Part shown: piece after piece, positions 53,998 to 62,696 of the stretch
How the letters are laid out: each line of letters begins with the position of its first letter
Position numbering within the stretch: the stretch's first letter is position 1
Assembly: GCF_014641945.1 (NCBI RefSeq)
Contig: NZ_BMIJ01000011.1
Coordinates: forward strand, 1 to 63,937
DNA length: 63,937 nt
Direction: 5' to 3'
Source: Marinobacterium zhoushanense
GTDB lineage: Bacteria > Pseudomonadota > Gammaproteobacteria > Pseudomonadales > Balneatricaceae
Notes under the pieces: model-generated
Databases searched by the model: none
Told to the model about the DNA's origin: nothing
The model's input: only the letters and a program-made list of their open reading frames with translations
Made by a program: the position numbers and the translations under genes

Positions 53998-54300
53998 ATG
54001 TCCGGTACGCGGGAGCGTGGCGATGCCGGCCTTGCACACAAGGCGGCGGGTCTCAGTTTTATCAATGCGATCGATGCGCATCTACGTGTCGTGGCTCGGT
54101 TGCGCCTGGCGACCGAACTCCATCACAGTATCCGCCTGCAGTTGAGCCTGTTCTACGATAATCAGCCTACCGGTTCGCTATCGTTCGACCTGAACGGTTT
54201 CAGTCCATCCGAGGGCGTCGCACTGGCCCGTAATATCGGTGCAAACCACTACATCATGCGCGAGATTGACGAGTATCTCTGCGGCGACATGGTTGAGTAA
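53998..54300 (+). CDS. Small unknown protein
   Basis: A 100-aa protein of unknown family with no signal peptide or membrane segment (SFINAIDAHLRVVARLRLATEL then SIRLQLSLFYDNQPTGSLSFDL). GGAGGGG precedes the ATG at 53998. It is followed after 16 nt by a DUF3144 gene, suggesting one operon. Confidence 0.6.
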   Translation: MSGTRERGDAGLAHKAAGLSFINAIDAHLRVVARLRLATELHHSIRLQLSLFYDNQPTGSLSFDLNGFSPSEGVALARNIGANHYIMREIDEYLCGDMVE

Positions 54301-54316
54301 CGCGAGGAGTAGCACG

Positions 54317-54565
54317 ATGCTGGAAGCCGATTTTTTTGAGGTGTCCGACGAGTTTGTCAACCTGGCTAATGAGATGCTCGACGAGTGGGCGCAGCCGATG
54401 CTCAGTGCCGCCATCATGCATGCAGCGGCCCGCTTTAACGCTTTTCATGTACTGGATCAGGGCGAAGAGCAGGATCTGGCCAAAGCGGTTGGCTTCCTGA
54501 CCAGTCAGTATCGTCAGATGCTGGAAGAGGCTATCCGGGAGATGAAACGCGAGGGCAGTTTTTAA
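54317..54565 (+). CDS. DUF3144 domain protein
   Basis: An 82-aa protein matching DUF3144: FFEVSDEFVNLANEMLDEW and MHAAARFNAFHVLD. It is helical, acidic and of unknown function. GAGGAG precedes the ATG. It follows the small unknown gene by 16 nt. Confidence 0.8.
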   Translation: MLEADFFEVSDEFVNLANEMLDEWAQPMLSAAIMHAAARFNAFHVLDQGEEQDLAKAVGFLTSQYRQMLEEAIREMKREGSF

Positions 54566-54622
54566 TCTCATTTTCGCAAATGCGGCTCATCTGACCTATA
54601 TCTGTAGATGGAGGTGAGCCCT

Positions 54623-54832
54623 ATGCATACCGATGTCATACAGCGCTGCTGGCGCACTCTGCTAGGAGTGCTGGCCGGTTTTTTCGGTGTCCGTTCCGAG
54701 TCGGCGAGGGAGCGAGACTTCAAGGAGGGACGGGCGCTTCACTTCGTCGTAATTGGCGTCGTGATGGCGGTAGTTTTCGTGATTTTCGTGATTGTTCTCG
54801 TTCGTTGGGCGCTGAGTATTACAGGCGCCTGA
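54623..54832 (+). CDS. DUF2970 single-pass membrane protein
   Basis: A 69-aa protein with the DUF2970 signature LAGFFGVRSESARERDFKEG followed by one transmembrane helix (HFVVIGVVMAVVFVIFVIVLVRWAL). DUF2970 genes commonly sit beside cytochrome c oxidase loci, as here, where an assembly or stability role is suspected. GGAGGTG precedes the ATG at 54623. Confidence 0.82.
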   Translation: MHTDVIQRCWRTLLGVLAGFFGVRSESARERDFKEGRALHFVVIGVVMAVVFVIFVIVLVRWALSITGA

Positions 54833-54883
54833 TACCCGTTTATTGATATAACCCGACGATCCCCACTTTATCGCGTATCTTCC

Positions 54884-54910
54884 TTGCACTTTTCCAACGC
54901 CTGCTATACT
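54884..54910 (+). promoter_or_regulatory. Promoter of the cox operon
   Basis: TTGCAC (54884-54889) and TATACT (54905-54910), spaced by 15 nt, with a TG just before the -10 (extended -10). Transcription would start near 54917, giving a leader of about 130 nt before coxB. Confidence 0.6.
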
Positions 54911-54916
54911 CCGCTA

Positions 54917-55047
54917 TGAAGTCACCCGGCAGATGAGTAGCCAAAGACGGATCTGCCGGCCTGTGACTCCCCGCTTTCACAGGGGTCCGGACCTGCCCGA
55001 ACGGGTCAGGATGGAACCTGGGCAGACCCGCTTATGGAGGCCTGGTG
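54917..55047 (+). promoter_or_regulatory. Structured 5' leader of coxB mRNA, possible RNA switch
   Basis: Stem 1 is perfect, 9 bp (54926-54934 with 54951-54959). Stem 2 is 7 bp (54960-54966 with 54977-54983). Then CTGCCC (54993-54998) can pair either with GGGTCAG (55003-55009, one bulged base) or with GGGCAG (55020-55025), two mutually exclusive hairpins close to the ribosome-binding site GGAGG at 55036-55040. I cannot match it to a known riboswitch class; the SRP-RNA-like text GGTCAGG...GGAA does not complete an SRP domain. Confidence 0.5.
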
Positions 55048-56196
55048 ATGGGAACGATAAGAACAATAATATTCGGTCTATCGCTCACTCTGCTGTCGCT
55101 GTCGGCGCATGCTGAGTGGGCGTTAAACCTGTCTCCGGGCGTCACGGAGGTGAGCCGCTCGGTATATGACCTGCACATGACCATCTTCTGGATCTGTGTG
55201 GCGATCGGTGTCGTCGTGTTTGGCGTCATGTTTTGGTCGATCTTCCACCACCGCAAATCCCGTGGCGCCGAAGCTCACCATTTTCACGAACACACGCTGG
55301 TCGAGGTGGCCTGGACGATAGTGCCACTGGGTATCCTCATAGCCATGGCGGTGCCGGCCACGGCCACCCTGGTCAAGATGTACGACCCGAGCGAGGCGGA
55401 TCTGGATGTTCAGATCACCGGCTACCAGTGGAAGTGGCGTTACACCTATCTGGACCAGGATCTCGACTTCTTCAGTAACCTCACCACTCCGCAAGAGCAG
55501 ATCGGCAACGAGCAGGCCAAGGGCGAGCACTACCTGCTCGAGGTGGATCGTCACCTGGTGCTGCCCACCGACACCAAAATCCGCCTGCTGCTGACCGCCA
55601 ATGATGTTATCCACAGCTGGTGGGTGCCGGCGCTGGCGGTGAAGAAGGATGCGGTGCCGGGCTTTATCAACGAGGCATGGACCCGGATCGATGAGCCCGG
55701 TATCTACCGCGGCCAGTGCGCTGAGCTGTGCGGCAAGGACCACGGTTTCATGCCGATCGTGGTGGAGGCCGTTCCCCCCGAGCAGTTCCAGCAGTGGCTC
55801 GCCGAGGTCAAAGCCGAGAAGCAGGCGGAAGTGGCCGCGGCTGAGAAAAGCTGGACGCTGGATGAGTTGATGACCCAGGGCGAGCAGGTCTATCTGCGTG
55901 CTTGTGCCGCCTGTCATCAACCCACTGGCACCGGTATCCCGCCGGCCTTCCCGGCCCTGAAGGGCAGTCCCGTCGCGCTGGGTGATGTCGGCACCCATAT
56001 CGACATCGTATTGAACGGTAGTCCGGCAACTGCGATGCAGGCGTTCCGTGATCAGCTCAGTGCTACCGAGCTGGCTGCGGTCATCACCTATGAACGCAAT
56101 GCCTGGGGCAATAGCACGGGTGAGGCGGTATCGCCCAGTCAGATCGCGGGAATATTGGCAGGTAACGCAGATACGGCAGGGGAGGGCGCGCAATGA
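55048..56196 (+). CDS. coxB: Cytochrome c oxidase subunit II with fused cytochrome c domain
   Basis: A 382-aa subunit II. Signal peptide and two TM helices are followed by the CuA cupredoxin domain (HSWWVPALAVKKDAVPGF, then RGQCAELCGKDHGFM with the CuA cysteine/histidine set). A C-terminal cytochrome c domain has the heme motif CAACH at residues 286-290. This makes it a caa3-type subunit that accepts electrons directly through its own heme c. It overlaps coxA by four bases. The ATG at 55048 is used; a GTG is one codon earlier. Confidence 0.96.
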   Translation: MGTIRTIIFGLSLTLLSLSAHAEWALNLSPGVTEVSRSVYDLHMTIFWICVAIGVVVFGVMFWSIFHHRKSRGAEAHHFHEHTLVEVAWTIVPLGILIAMAVPATATLVKMYDPSEADLDVQITGYQWKWRYTYLDQDLDFFSNLTTPQEQIGNEQAKGEHYLLEVDRHLVLPTDTKIRLLLTANDVIHSWWVPALAVKKDAVPGFINEAWTRIDEPGIYRGQCAELCGKDHGFMPIVVEAVPPEQFQQWLAEVKAEKQAEVAAAEKSWTLDELMTQGEQVYLRACAACHQPTGTGIPPAFPALKGSPVALGDVGTHIDIVLNGSPATAMQAFRDQLSATELAAVITYERNAWGNSTGEAVSPSQIAGILAGNADTAGEGAQ

Positions 56197-57782
56197 GTAC
56201 GATGGATACCGCAGCACCCGGTGTTCATGAGGAGCACCACGGTCCGGCCAGTGGTATCGGGCGCTGGCTCTTTACCACCAACCACAAGGATATAGGCACG
56301 CTCTATCTCTGGTTCAGCCTGCTGATGTTTCTCATCGGTGGTGTGATGGCGCTGCTGATCCGCAGTGAGTTGTTCCAGCCGGGCTTGCAGCTGGTTGAGC
56401 CCGGATTCTTCAATCAGTTGACCACAATGCACGGTCTGATCATGGTGTTCGGGGCGGTGATGCCGGCCTTTGTCGGGCTGGCCAACTGGATGGTGCCGTT
56501 GATGATCGGAGCGCCGGATATGGCGTTGCCGAGGATGAATAACTGGAGTTTCTGGATTCTGCCTTTTGCCTTTGCGATTCTGGTTTCGACGTTGTTCATG
56601 GATGGCGGTGCACCCAATTTCGGTTGGACCTTTTACGCGCCGCTATCCACCACTTACGCGCCACCCAGCGTGACCTACTTCATCTTCGCCATTCATATCA
56701 TGGGTGCCAGCTCGATCATGGGCGCAATCAACATCATCGCGACCATCCTCAACCTGCGTGCGCCCGGAATGACGATGATGAAACTGCCGCTGTTTGTCTG
56801 GACCTGGCTGATCACCGCGTTTCTGTTGATCGCGGTGATGCCGGTGCTCGCCGGTGTCGTCACCATGATGCTGATGGATATCCACTTCGGTACCAGTTTC
56901 TTCAATGCCGCAGGTGGTGGCGATCCGGTTCTCTTCCAGCATGTGTTCTGGTTCTTCGGTCACCCCGAGGTGTACATCATGATCCTGCCGGCGTTCGGTA
57001 TCGTCAGTCAGATCCTTCCCACCTTCTCGCGCAAAAAGCTCTTTGGTTATGCATCGATGGTCTATGCCACGGCCTCAATCGCGATCCTCTCGTTTCTGGT
57101 CTGGGCGCACCACATGTTCACCGTGGGCTTGCCGCTGGTCGGTGAGCTCTTCTTCATGTTTGCCACCATGCTGATTGCGGTGCCGACCGGCGTGAAGGTG
57201 TTCAACTGGGTGGCGACGATGTATCGCGGCTCGTTGACCTTTGAAACACCGATGCTGTTCGCCATTGCCTTTGTCGTGCTGTTCACCATCGGCGGCTTTT
57301 CGGGGCTGATGCTGGCGATCGCACCGGTAGATTTCCAGTATCACGATACCTACTTCGTGGTGGCGCATTTCCACTATGTGCTGGTGCCCGGTGCGATCTT
57401 CTCGATCATGGCCGGAGTCTATTACTGGCTACCGAAGTGGACCGGACATGCGCTGAACGAAGGGATGGGTAAGCTCCATTTCTGGTGCAGCTTTATCGGC
57501 GTCAACATCACCTTTTTCCCGATGCACTTTCTGGGTCTGGCGGGTATGCCAAGACGTATTCCCGACTACGCGCTGCAGTTCGCCGATTTCAATATGGTGG
57601 CAACGGTCGGCGCATTCATCTTCGGCTTCTCCCAACTGCTGTTCGTCTGGAATGTGATCCACTGCATACGCAGCAGAGAAACTGTGTCGGCGCAAGTATG
57701 GGAAGGGGCGCATGGATTGGAGTGGGAGGTGCCGTCACCTGCGCCCTACCATACCCACACCACACCTCCGCGAGTGGAGTGA
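56193..57782 (+). CDS. coxA: Cytochrome c oxidase subunit I
   Basis: A 529-aa heme-copper oxidase core subunit with 12 TM helices. Low-spin heme and CuB ligands are seen in LTTMHGLIMVFG, WFFGHPEVYIMILPAFG, WAHHMFTVG and the HFHYVLV segment. The HPEVY motif and a K/D-channel region fit an A-type oxidase with heme a. It follows coxB with a 4-base ATGA overlap. Confidence 0.98.
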   Translation: MSTMDTAAPGVHEEHHGPASGIGRWLFTTNHKDIGTLYLWFSLLMFLIGGVMALLIRSELFQPGLQLVEPGFFNQLTTMHGLIMVFGAVMPAFVGLANWMVPLMIGAPDMALPRMNNWSFWILPFAFAILVSTLFMDGGAPNFGWTFYAPLSTTYAPPSVTYFIFAIHIMGASSIMGAINIIATILNLRAPGMTMMKLPLFVWTWLITAFLLIAVMPVLAGVVTMMLMDIHFGTSFFNAAGGGDPVLFQHVFWFFGHPEVYIMILPAFGIVSQILPTFSRKKLFGYASMVYATASIAILSFLVWAHHMFTVGLPLVGELFFMFATMLIAVPTGVKVFNWVATMYRGSLTFETPMLFAIAFVVLFTIGGFSGLMLAIAPVDFQYHDTYFVVAHFHYVLVPGAIFSIMAGVYYWLPKWTGHALNEGMGKLHFWCSFIGVNITFFPMHFLGLAGMPRRIPDYALQFADFNMVATVGAFIFGFSQLLFVWNVIHCIRSRETVSAQVWEGAHGLEWEVPSPAPYHTHTTPPRVE

Positions 57783-57785
57783 ACC

Positions 57786-58358
57786 ATGGATGCTGCCAAA
57801 GCTAACCGCCGGCTGATTATCCGCCTGCTGATGGCCTCGGTGCTGATGTTTGGCTTCGGCTTCGCATTGGTCCCGCTGTATGACGTGTTCTGCAAAGTCA
57901 CCGGGCTCAATGGTCGTATAACGGCTACGGGGCCGGTTGATGCGATGGCGGTAGATACAGCTCGCTCAGTCAAAGTGCGGTTGATCGCGATTAACAATGA
58001 GGGGATGCCTTGGCTTTTTGGCCCGACCGAGTCTCTGTTACGGGTCAATCCTGGCGAGATGAAACAAACTGCGTACCGTGCAAGCAATCCGACCACAAGG
58101 CGGATGGTGGCGCAGGCGATCCCCTCTGTTTCCCCGGGTGAGGCCGCGCAGTACCTGCACAAGATCAACTGCTTTTGCTTCGACTCACAGGCCCTGGAGG
58201 GCGGTGACGCGATCGACATGCCCTTGATGTTCATGATCGACACCGATCTGCCTGAATCGATCCACACGATTACGCTCTCTTACACCCTGTTCGATATATC
58301 GCCGGATAAGACCGGTACCGCAGAGAACGATGCCCAAGAGGGAGGTTCACCGATATGA
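57786..58358 (+). CDS. ctaG: Cytochrome c oxidase assembly protein Cox11/CtaG
   Basis: A 190-aa copper chaperone for the CuB site. One N-terminal TM helix (LLMASVLMFGFGFALVPLYDVFC) is followed by a beta-sandwich with the copper-binding CFCF motif (KINCFCFDSQALEGGD). It lies between coxA and coxC, overlapping coxC by 4 bases. Confidence 0.96.
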   Translation: MDAAKANRRLIIRLLMASVLMFGFGFALVPLYDVFCKVTGLNGRITATGPVDAMAVDTARSVKVRLIAINNEGMPWLFGPTESLLRVNPGEMKQTAYRASNPTTRRMVAQAIPSVSPGEAAQYLHKINCFCFDSQALEGGDAIDMPLMFMIDTDLPESIHTITLSYTLFDISPDKTGTAENDAQEGGSPI

Positions 58359-59242
58359 GCGCGCATGCATCCTACTATGTGCCGGCACAGAGTCGCTGGC
58401 CGATTCTGGCATCGGTGGCGTTGTTTCTGCTTGCCTTCGGTGCGGCGACACTGGTCAATGGCCTGACTGCCAAGAGCGGTGCGGGGCCGGGCCTGCTGAT
58501 GGTGCTCGGTGGAGCGCTGCTGCTCAGTCTGATTCTGGTTGGGTGGTTCGCGAATGTGATTCAAGAGAGTCATGCCGGCCTCTACAGCGACCAGATGGAT
58601 AGATCGTTTCGCTGGGGCATGAGCTGGTTCATCTTTTCTGAAGTGATGTTCTTTGCCGCGTTCTTTGGGGCTCTATTCTATGTGCGCACCCTGGCTGTAC
58701 CCTGGTTAGGCGGGGAGGGCGATAAAGGAGCAAGTCAGATGCTCTGGCCCGGTTTTACCGCAGAGTGGCCGTTGATGAATCCGCCCGACAGTGAGCGTTT
58801 TCCAGGTCCGCAGGAGCTGGTCGATCCCTGGCATATACCCTTGTTGAATACGGTATTGCTGGTTACGTCGAGCTTTACGGTGACCCTGGCTCATCATGCG
58901 CTGCTTCGTGATCATCGTACTGCCGTTGCACGCTGGTTAGGCGTTACCGTGCTTCTGGGGCTGACCTTCCTGGGCTTTCAGATCTATGAATATGTCCATG
59001 CCTATAACGATCTGGGCCTGACGCTGAATGCCGGTGTCTATGGTGCGACCTTCTTTATATTGACCGGATTTCACGGTGCCCACGTGACGCTGGGTACTTT
59101 CATGTTGATCGTAATCTTCCTGCGCGTGCTGAAGGGGCACTTCGACCCCACTAACCACTTTGGCTTCGAGGCTGTGTCTTGGTATTGGCATTTTGTTGAT
59201 GTGGTCTGGATTGGTCTGTTCCTGTTTGTGTACGTGCTGTGA
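58355..59242 (+). CDS. coxC: Cytochrome c oxidase subunit III
   Basis: A 295-aa membrane subunit with seven TM helices. Family segments are seen: MSWFIFSEVMFFAAFFGALFY, NTVLLVTSSFTVTLAHHAL and TGFHGAHVTLGTFMLIV, and the C-terminal WYWHFVDVVWIGLFLFVYVL. It completes the core A-type oxidase. Confidence 0.97.
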   Translation: MSAHASYYVPAQSRWPILASVALFLLAFGAATLVNGLTAKSGAGPGLLMVLGGALLLSLILVGWFANVIQESHAGLYSDQMDRSFRWGMSWFIFSEVMFFAAFFGALFYVRTLAVPWLGGEGDKGASQMLWPGFTAEWPLMNPPDSERFPGPQELVDPWHIPLLNTVLLVTSSFTVTLAHHALLRDHRTAVARWLGVTVLLGLTFLGFQIYEYVHAYNDLGLTLNAGVYGATFFILTGFHGAHVTLGTFMLIVIFLRVLKGHFDPTNHFGFEAVSWYWHFVDVVWIGLFLFVYVL

Positions 59243-59245
59243 GTG

Positions 59246-59449
59246 CTAGCCAAAGGTGTGCATCTGCAGGTGGCCGCTCAGAATGCCGAACACCAGCAGT
59301 AGCAGCAGGACTGCACTGAGCACGACCCGCAGCATCAGGGTGTTGGCCATACGGTGGGTGCTGCCGCGGTCACGCATCATGAACCAGAGGCTGCTGAACA
59401 GGGCGACGACTACAAACGCGAAGATAGCCAGAGCAATAAGGCGAAACAT
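59246..59449 (-). CDS. DUF2909 twin-transmembrane protein
   Basis: A 67-aa protein with two TM helices (LIALAIFAFVVVALFSSLWFMM and MLRVVLSAVLLLLLVFGIL). DUF2909 proteins occur beside cox genes in many gammaproteobacteria, role unknown. The ATG at 59449 is used; a TTG at 59467 would extend it. It is convergent with coxC and divergent from the SURF1 gene. Confidence 0.8.
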   Translation of the reverse strand: MFRLIALAIFAFVVVALFSSLWFMMRDRGSTHRMANTLMLRVVLSAVLLLLLVFGILSGHLQMHTFG

Positions 59450-59508
59450 GGTGTCATTCCGTGCCAATTTCGAAAACAGACCTGTTCAGTAAAGATGTTG
59501 AAAATGGG

Positions 59509-60222
59509 ATGGGCAAGCGCTTTGGGGCAAGAGTCTGGCTTTATCCGCTTTGGCTGCTGATGCTCACGTTGCTGTGCGCGCTCGGTGTCTGGCAGTTGGA
59601 GCGTGCTGAACAGAAGCGGCAATGGCTAACCGAGCAGCAAGGCGCTGCGTTGAACAACCCGACGCAGGCAGAGCTCGAGTACGCACTGGCGGGGCGTCAA
59701 TGGGTACCGGTCAGGCTGACGGGTGAGTGGATCCCTGAAGAGCCGCTTTTTTTGGATAACCGCACTCATGAGGGGCGTGTCGGTTACGAGGTGTTGCTAC
59801 CGGCTAGACTGATCACCGGGCAGGCATTATTGGTCAATTTAGGCTGGATTGAGGCACCCGAGCGGCGGGAACTGAAGCCGGGTGTCGCGCGACCAACCAT
59901 TGCTCAGCTGGAAGGTGTAATCGGCCGCCCGGTCGCAACCTATACCCTGAGTGAGCGGCAGCTATCCGCTGACTGGAGACTGCAACGTTTGGATACGCAA
60001 CAGGCAGGTGAGCAGTGGCAGTTGCAGTTGGAGCCCTGGGTGCTATGGCTGAAACGTCCGGCGCAGCGCGATATGGTGCCGAGACTGCCTGGCTCGGCCA
60101 CGATGGCTCCCGAGCGGCATCTGGGTTACGCGGTTCAATGGTTCGCACTGGCATTAACACTGGTCCTTATCGTGGGAGTGTTGGAATGGAAGGCACACAA
60201 ACAACCTCGAAAAGCCGGTTGA
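59509..60222 (+). CDS. SURF1 family cytochrome oxidase assembly protein
   Basis: A 237-aa protein with N-terminal TM (LYPLWLLMLTLLCALGVWQLERAEQKRQW), the SURF1 beta region (FLDNRTHEGRVGYEVLLPARL then LLVNLGWIEA), and a C-terminal TM (AVQWFALALTLVLIVGVLEW). SURF1 helps insert heme a3/CuB. The start is uncertain: GTG at 59461 and ATG at 59509 are both possible and neither has a good ribosome-binding site; the ATG is chosen as it lies just before the TM. Confidence 0.88.
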   Translation: MGKRFGARVWLYPLWLLMLTLLCALGVWQLERAEQKRQWLTEQQGAALNNPTQAELEYALAGRQWVPVRLTGEWIPEEPLFLDNRTHEGRVGYEVLLPARLITGQALLVNLGWIEAPERRELKPGVARPTIAQLEGVIGRPVATYTLSERQLSADWRLQRLDTQQAGEQWQLQLEPWVLWLKRPAQRDMVPRLPGSATMAPERHLGYAVQWFALALTLVLIVGVLEWKAHKQPRKAG

Positions 60223-60653
60223 CCCTTTGGCTGATCTGGCTGATCGCGCTGCTGCCGATGCTGGGAGCCGGCATCGCCTATCAGTTTCAATTACCGGTCA
60301 CTAGCGGTCAGGTTAATCGGGGTGAGTTGCTGGTGCCGGTACAAACCCTCTCCCAGTGGGGTGGTAGCGCTGAGCTGTTCACCGGCCACTGGACACTCGT
60401 TTTCCGGCACGATGGCGATTGCGACGTCGCTTGCGATCAACAACTGCAGAGCTTGCGGTCGGTGCATGATGCCTTGGGACGAGATGCTGACCGGGTGCGA
60501 GTAGAGCATCTGCAGTCAACGACGCTGCTGGAAAGCGGTATCTGGGTGGTCGATCCGAATGGCAATCTGGTTTTGCGTTATACGCAGGAGCAGCTCGGCG
60601 AACCCCTGCTGGAGGATCTCAAGCGGTTGCTCAAGGTGTCGAAGCTTGGCTAG
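60186..60653 (+). CDS. SCO-like membrane protein, cox-associated
   Basis: A 155-aa protein with one N-terminal TM (LTLWLIWLIALLPMLGAGIAYQF) and a thioredoxin-like domain of about 120 residues. GDCDVACDQQLQSLRSVHDAL carries a C-x3-C motif in the place where SCO proteins bind copper (CPDVC). This suggests a copper or redox role in CuA assembly, although it is shorter and divergent. It overlaps the SURF1 gene by 37 bases and is followed by heme A synthase. Confidence 0.65.
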   Translation: MEGTQTTSKSRLTLWLIWLIALLPMLGAGIAYQFQLPVTSGQVNRGELLVPVQTLSQWGGSAELFTGHWTLVFRHDGDCDVACDQQLQSLRSVHDALGRDADRVRVEHLQSTTLLESGIWVVDPNGNLVLRYTQEQLGEPLLEDLKRLLKVSKLG

Positions 60654-60665
60654 AGGAGTGGGCTG

Positions 60666-61697
60666 ATGGTCTGGAGTTGGCGTCTGGTCAATGTAGCGCT
60701 AGCGCTGGCGCTGGTTGTAGTCCTGCTTGGCGGTTGGACGCGCTTGAACGATGCGGGGCTTGGATGCCCGGATTGGCCCACCTGCTATGGCCATTTCGTC
60801 CTGCCTCCGCAAGATAGGGTGGCGGAGCAGATAGGCGAGCATTTTCCCGACCATCAGGTGGATCTTCATAAGGGCTGGCTGGAGATGATCCACCGTTATG
60901 CCGCGTCAACATTGGGTTTGTTGCTGCTGCTGCAGGCGTTAATGGCTTGGAGGCAGAGAGCGGTGGTCGGTTACCCGGTGCGGCTGTCATTGGTGCTGTT
61001 GGTGCTGGTGATCGTACAGGGAGTTTTTGGCATGTGGACCGTGACCCTGAAATTGGTGCCCTGGGTGGTGACGCTGCATCTGCTTGGCGGTTTGACCACG
61101 CTGGCACTGCTGGCCCGGCTGCGCCAGGCGCTTTACAGACAGAACACCAGGTCGTTGCACAGGGAGACGGGGGGCGTTGAGCCGAGTGTTGTCTTGTTGC
61201 TGGCGGTGCTGTTCTTTCAGATCGCTTTGGGGGGGTGGACCAGCAGTAACTACGCTGGCTGGGCGTGCGATCATTGGCTCAGTTGTCAGGGCGAACAGCC
61301 GGTTGAGTATGATTTTCGCGAGGGTTTGAATCCTGTGCTGCCGCTGGGGCCAAACTATGAGGGTGGGTTGTTGCCGCCGCCGGCCCGGGCCGCGATCCAG
61401 ATGACCCATCGCGCGGGTGCCCTGCTGCTGTTATCGGCACTGGCTCTGGCCAGTTGGCGATTAAGGCAAAGAGAGTCAGTTTTGCCCTGGCTAGGCTTGT
61501 GCTGGGGAGTGGCAGGTTTGCAGATACTGCTGGGAGTGCTGAATGTGATCTGGCAGCTGCCGCTGGTATTGGCGGTGGCCCACCATGCCGGGGCGGTCGC
61601 GCTGTTACTGGCTGTCCTTGGGCTGTATGAGCGGTCCCGTGTGCAACAGATGGAGGTGATTCATGGCAACCTATCCACTGGTCAAATCGCGAGTTGA
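60666..61697 (+). CDS. ctaA: Heme A synthase (COX15/CtaA)
   Basis: A 343-aa membrane enzyme with about eight TM helices that oxidises heme O to heme A. It opens with the family start GGWTRLNDAGLGCPDWPTCYG. Likely heme-binding histidines are in EMIHRYAAS, VVTLHLLGG, MTHRAGA and AHHAGA. It overlaps the ctaB gene by 35 bases. Confidence 0.95.
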   Translation: MVWSWRLVNVALALALVVVLLGGWTRLNDAGLGCPDWPTCYGHFVLPPQDRVAEQIGEHFPDHQVDLHKGWLEMIHRYAASTLGLLLLLQALMAWRQRAVVGYPVRLSLVLLVLVIVQGVFGMWTVTLKLVPWVVTLHLLGGLTTLALLARLRQALYRQNTRSLHRETGGVEPSVVLLLAVLFFQIALGGWTSSNYAGWACDHWLSCQGEQPVEYDFREGLNPVLPLGPNYEGGLLPPPARAAIQMTHRAGALLLLSALALASWRLRQRESVLPWLGLCWGVAGLQILLGVLNVIWQLPLVLAVAHHAGAVALLLAVLGLYERSRVQQMEVIHGNLSTGQIAS

Positions 61698-62571
61698 GGT
61701 ACGTCCTGGCTGGCGAGACTATCTTGCCCTGTGCAAGCTTAGAGTTGTCGCAGTCATGCTGCTTACTCTTATCGTGGGCATGTGCCTCGCGACGCCGGAG
61801 CTCCCCCCTCTAGGCTTGCTGCTGGTAACCAATTTAGGGGTGGGGCTTGCAGCTGCCTCGGCTGCCGCTGTGAATCACGTGCTGGACCAGAGTATCGACG
61901 CACGTATGGCGCGTACGGCTCGCCGCCCCTTGCCTCAGGGGCGAATTAGCCAGTTACAGGCGGTTATTTTTGCAGCCTGTATCGGCGTAGTCGGGATCGC
62001 GTTGCTGGCTGTCCTCGTTAACCCTTTGACCGCGTGGCTAACGTTGGCATCCTTGATCGGCTATGCGTTCGTTTATACCGCCTTTCTCAAGCGCGCAACA
62101 CCGCAAAACATAGTGATTGGTGGTGTGGCTGGTGCTGCGCCGCCGCTTTTGGGGTGGGTCGCTGTGACCGGGCAGGTGACGGCGGATGGCCTGCTGCTGA
62201 TGTTGATTATCTTTGCTTGGACGCCGCCTCACTTCTGGGCTTTATGTATCGCTCGAAAAGATGATTACGCCCGTGCAGGTATCCCGATGCTGCCCAATAC
62301 GCACGGTGAGCGATTTACTCGGCTGCAGATACTGCTCTACACAGTGCTGACCGTACTACTGACGTTACTGCCCTGGTTTGTCGGTCTAAGTGGGGTGATC
62401 TACCTGGTCGGTGTGTTGATACTCGATATGCGTTTTTTACAGTGGGCCTGGCGCCTGTATCGCTGTCGAGATGCAGCTGACCCTATGCGCATGTTCCGTT
62501 TTTCGATCCTGTACATCATGGGGTTGTTTGCCATACTTCTTGTTGACCATTACTGGCTAACTTCGTTGTAA
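61663..62571 (+). CDS. ctaB: Protoheme IX farnesyltransferase (heme O synthase)
   Basis: A 302-aa UbiA-family prenyltransferase converting heme B to heme O, the substrate of ctaA. The Asp-rich motifs are NHVLDQSIDARMARTARRPLPQG and YAFVYTAFLKRATPQNIVIGG, with about eight TM helices. GGAGGTG precedes the ATG at 61663. It is the last gene of the cox/heme A cluster. Confidence 0.95.
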   Translation: MATYPLVKSRVEVRPGWRDYLALCKLRVVAVMLLTLIVGMCLATPELPPLGLLLVTNLGVGLAAASAAAVNHVLDQSIDARMARTARRPLPQGRISQLQAVIFAACIGVVGIALLAVLVNPLTAWLTLASLIGYAFVYTAFLKRATPQNIVIGGVAGAAPPLLGWVAVTGQVTADGLLLMLIIFAWTPPHFWALCIARKDDYARAGIPMLPNTHGERFTRLQILLYTVLTVLLTLLPWFVGLSGVIYLVGVLILDMRFLQWAWRLYRCRDAADPMRMFRFSILYIMGLFAILLVDHYWLTSL

Positions 62572-62696
62572 AAGATCGCTGATCAGGATGAGATGCGAGT
62601 ACGGAAAAGGGTGAAAGGAAGCAAAGACCATGCAAGACCAATCTGCAAAGTGCGGGCGGGAAAATAACTATAGCTGCCCGACAGGAGGTTAGAGAT

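Noticed and set aside
54991..55030. SRP (4.5S) RNA-like text in the cox leader
   Set aside because: GGTCAGG and GGAA are present, but the complementary AGCAG side and closing stems of SRP domain IV are missing.
55123..56217. A 364-aa minus-strand open frame opposite coxB
   Set aside because: Antisense shadow of coxB, rich in H, G and R without domain signatures.
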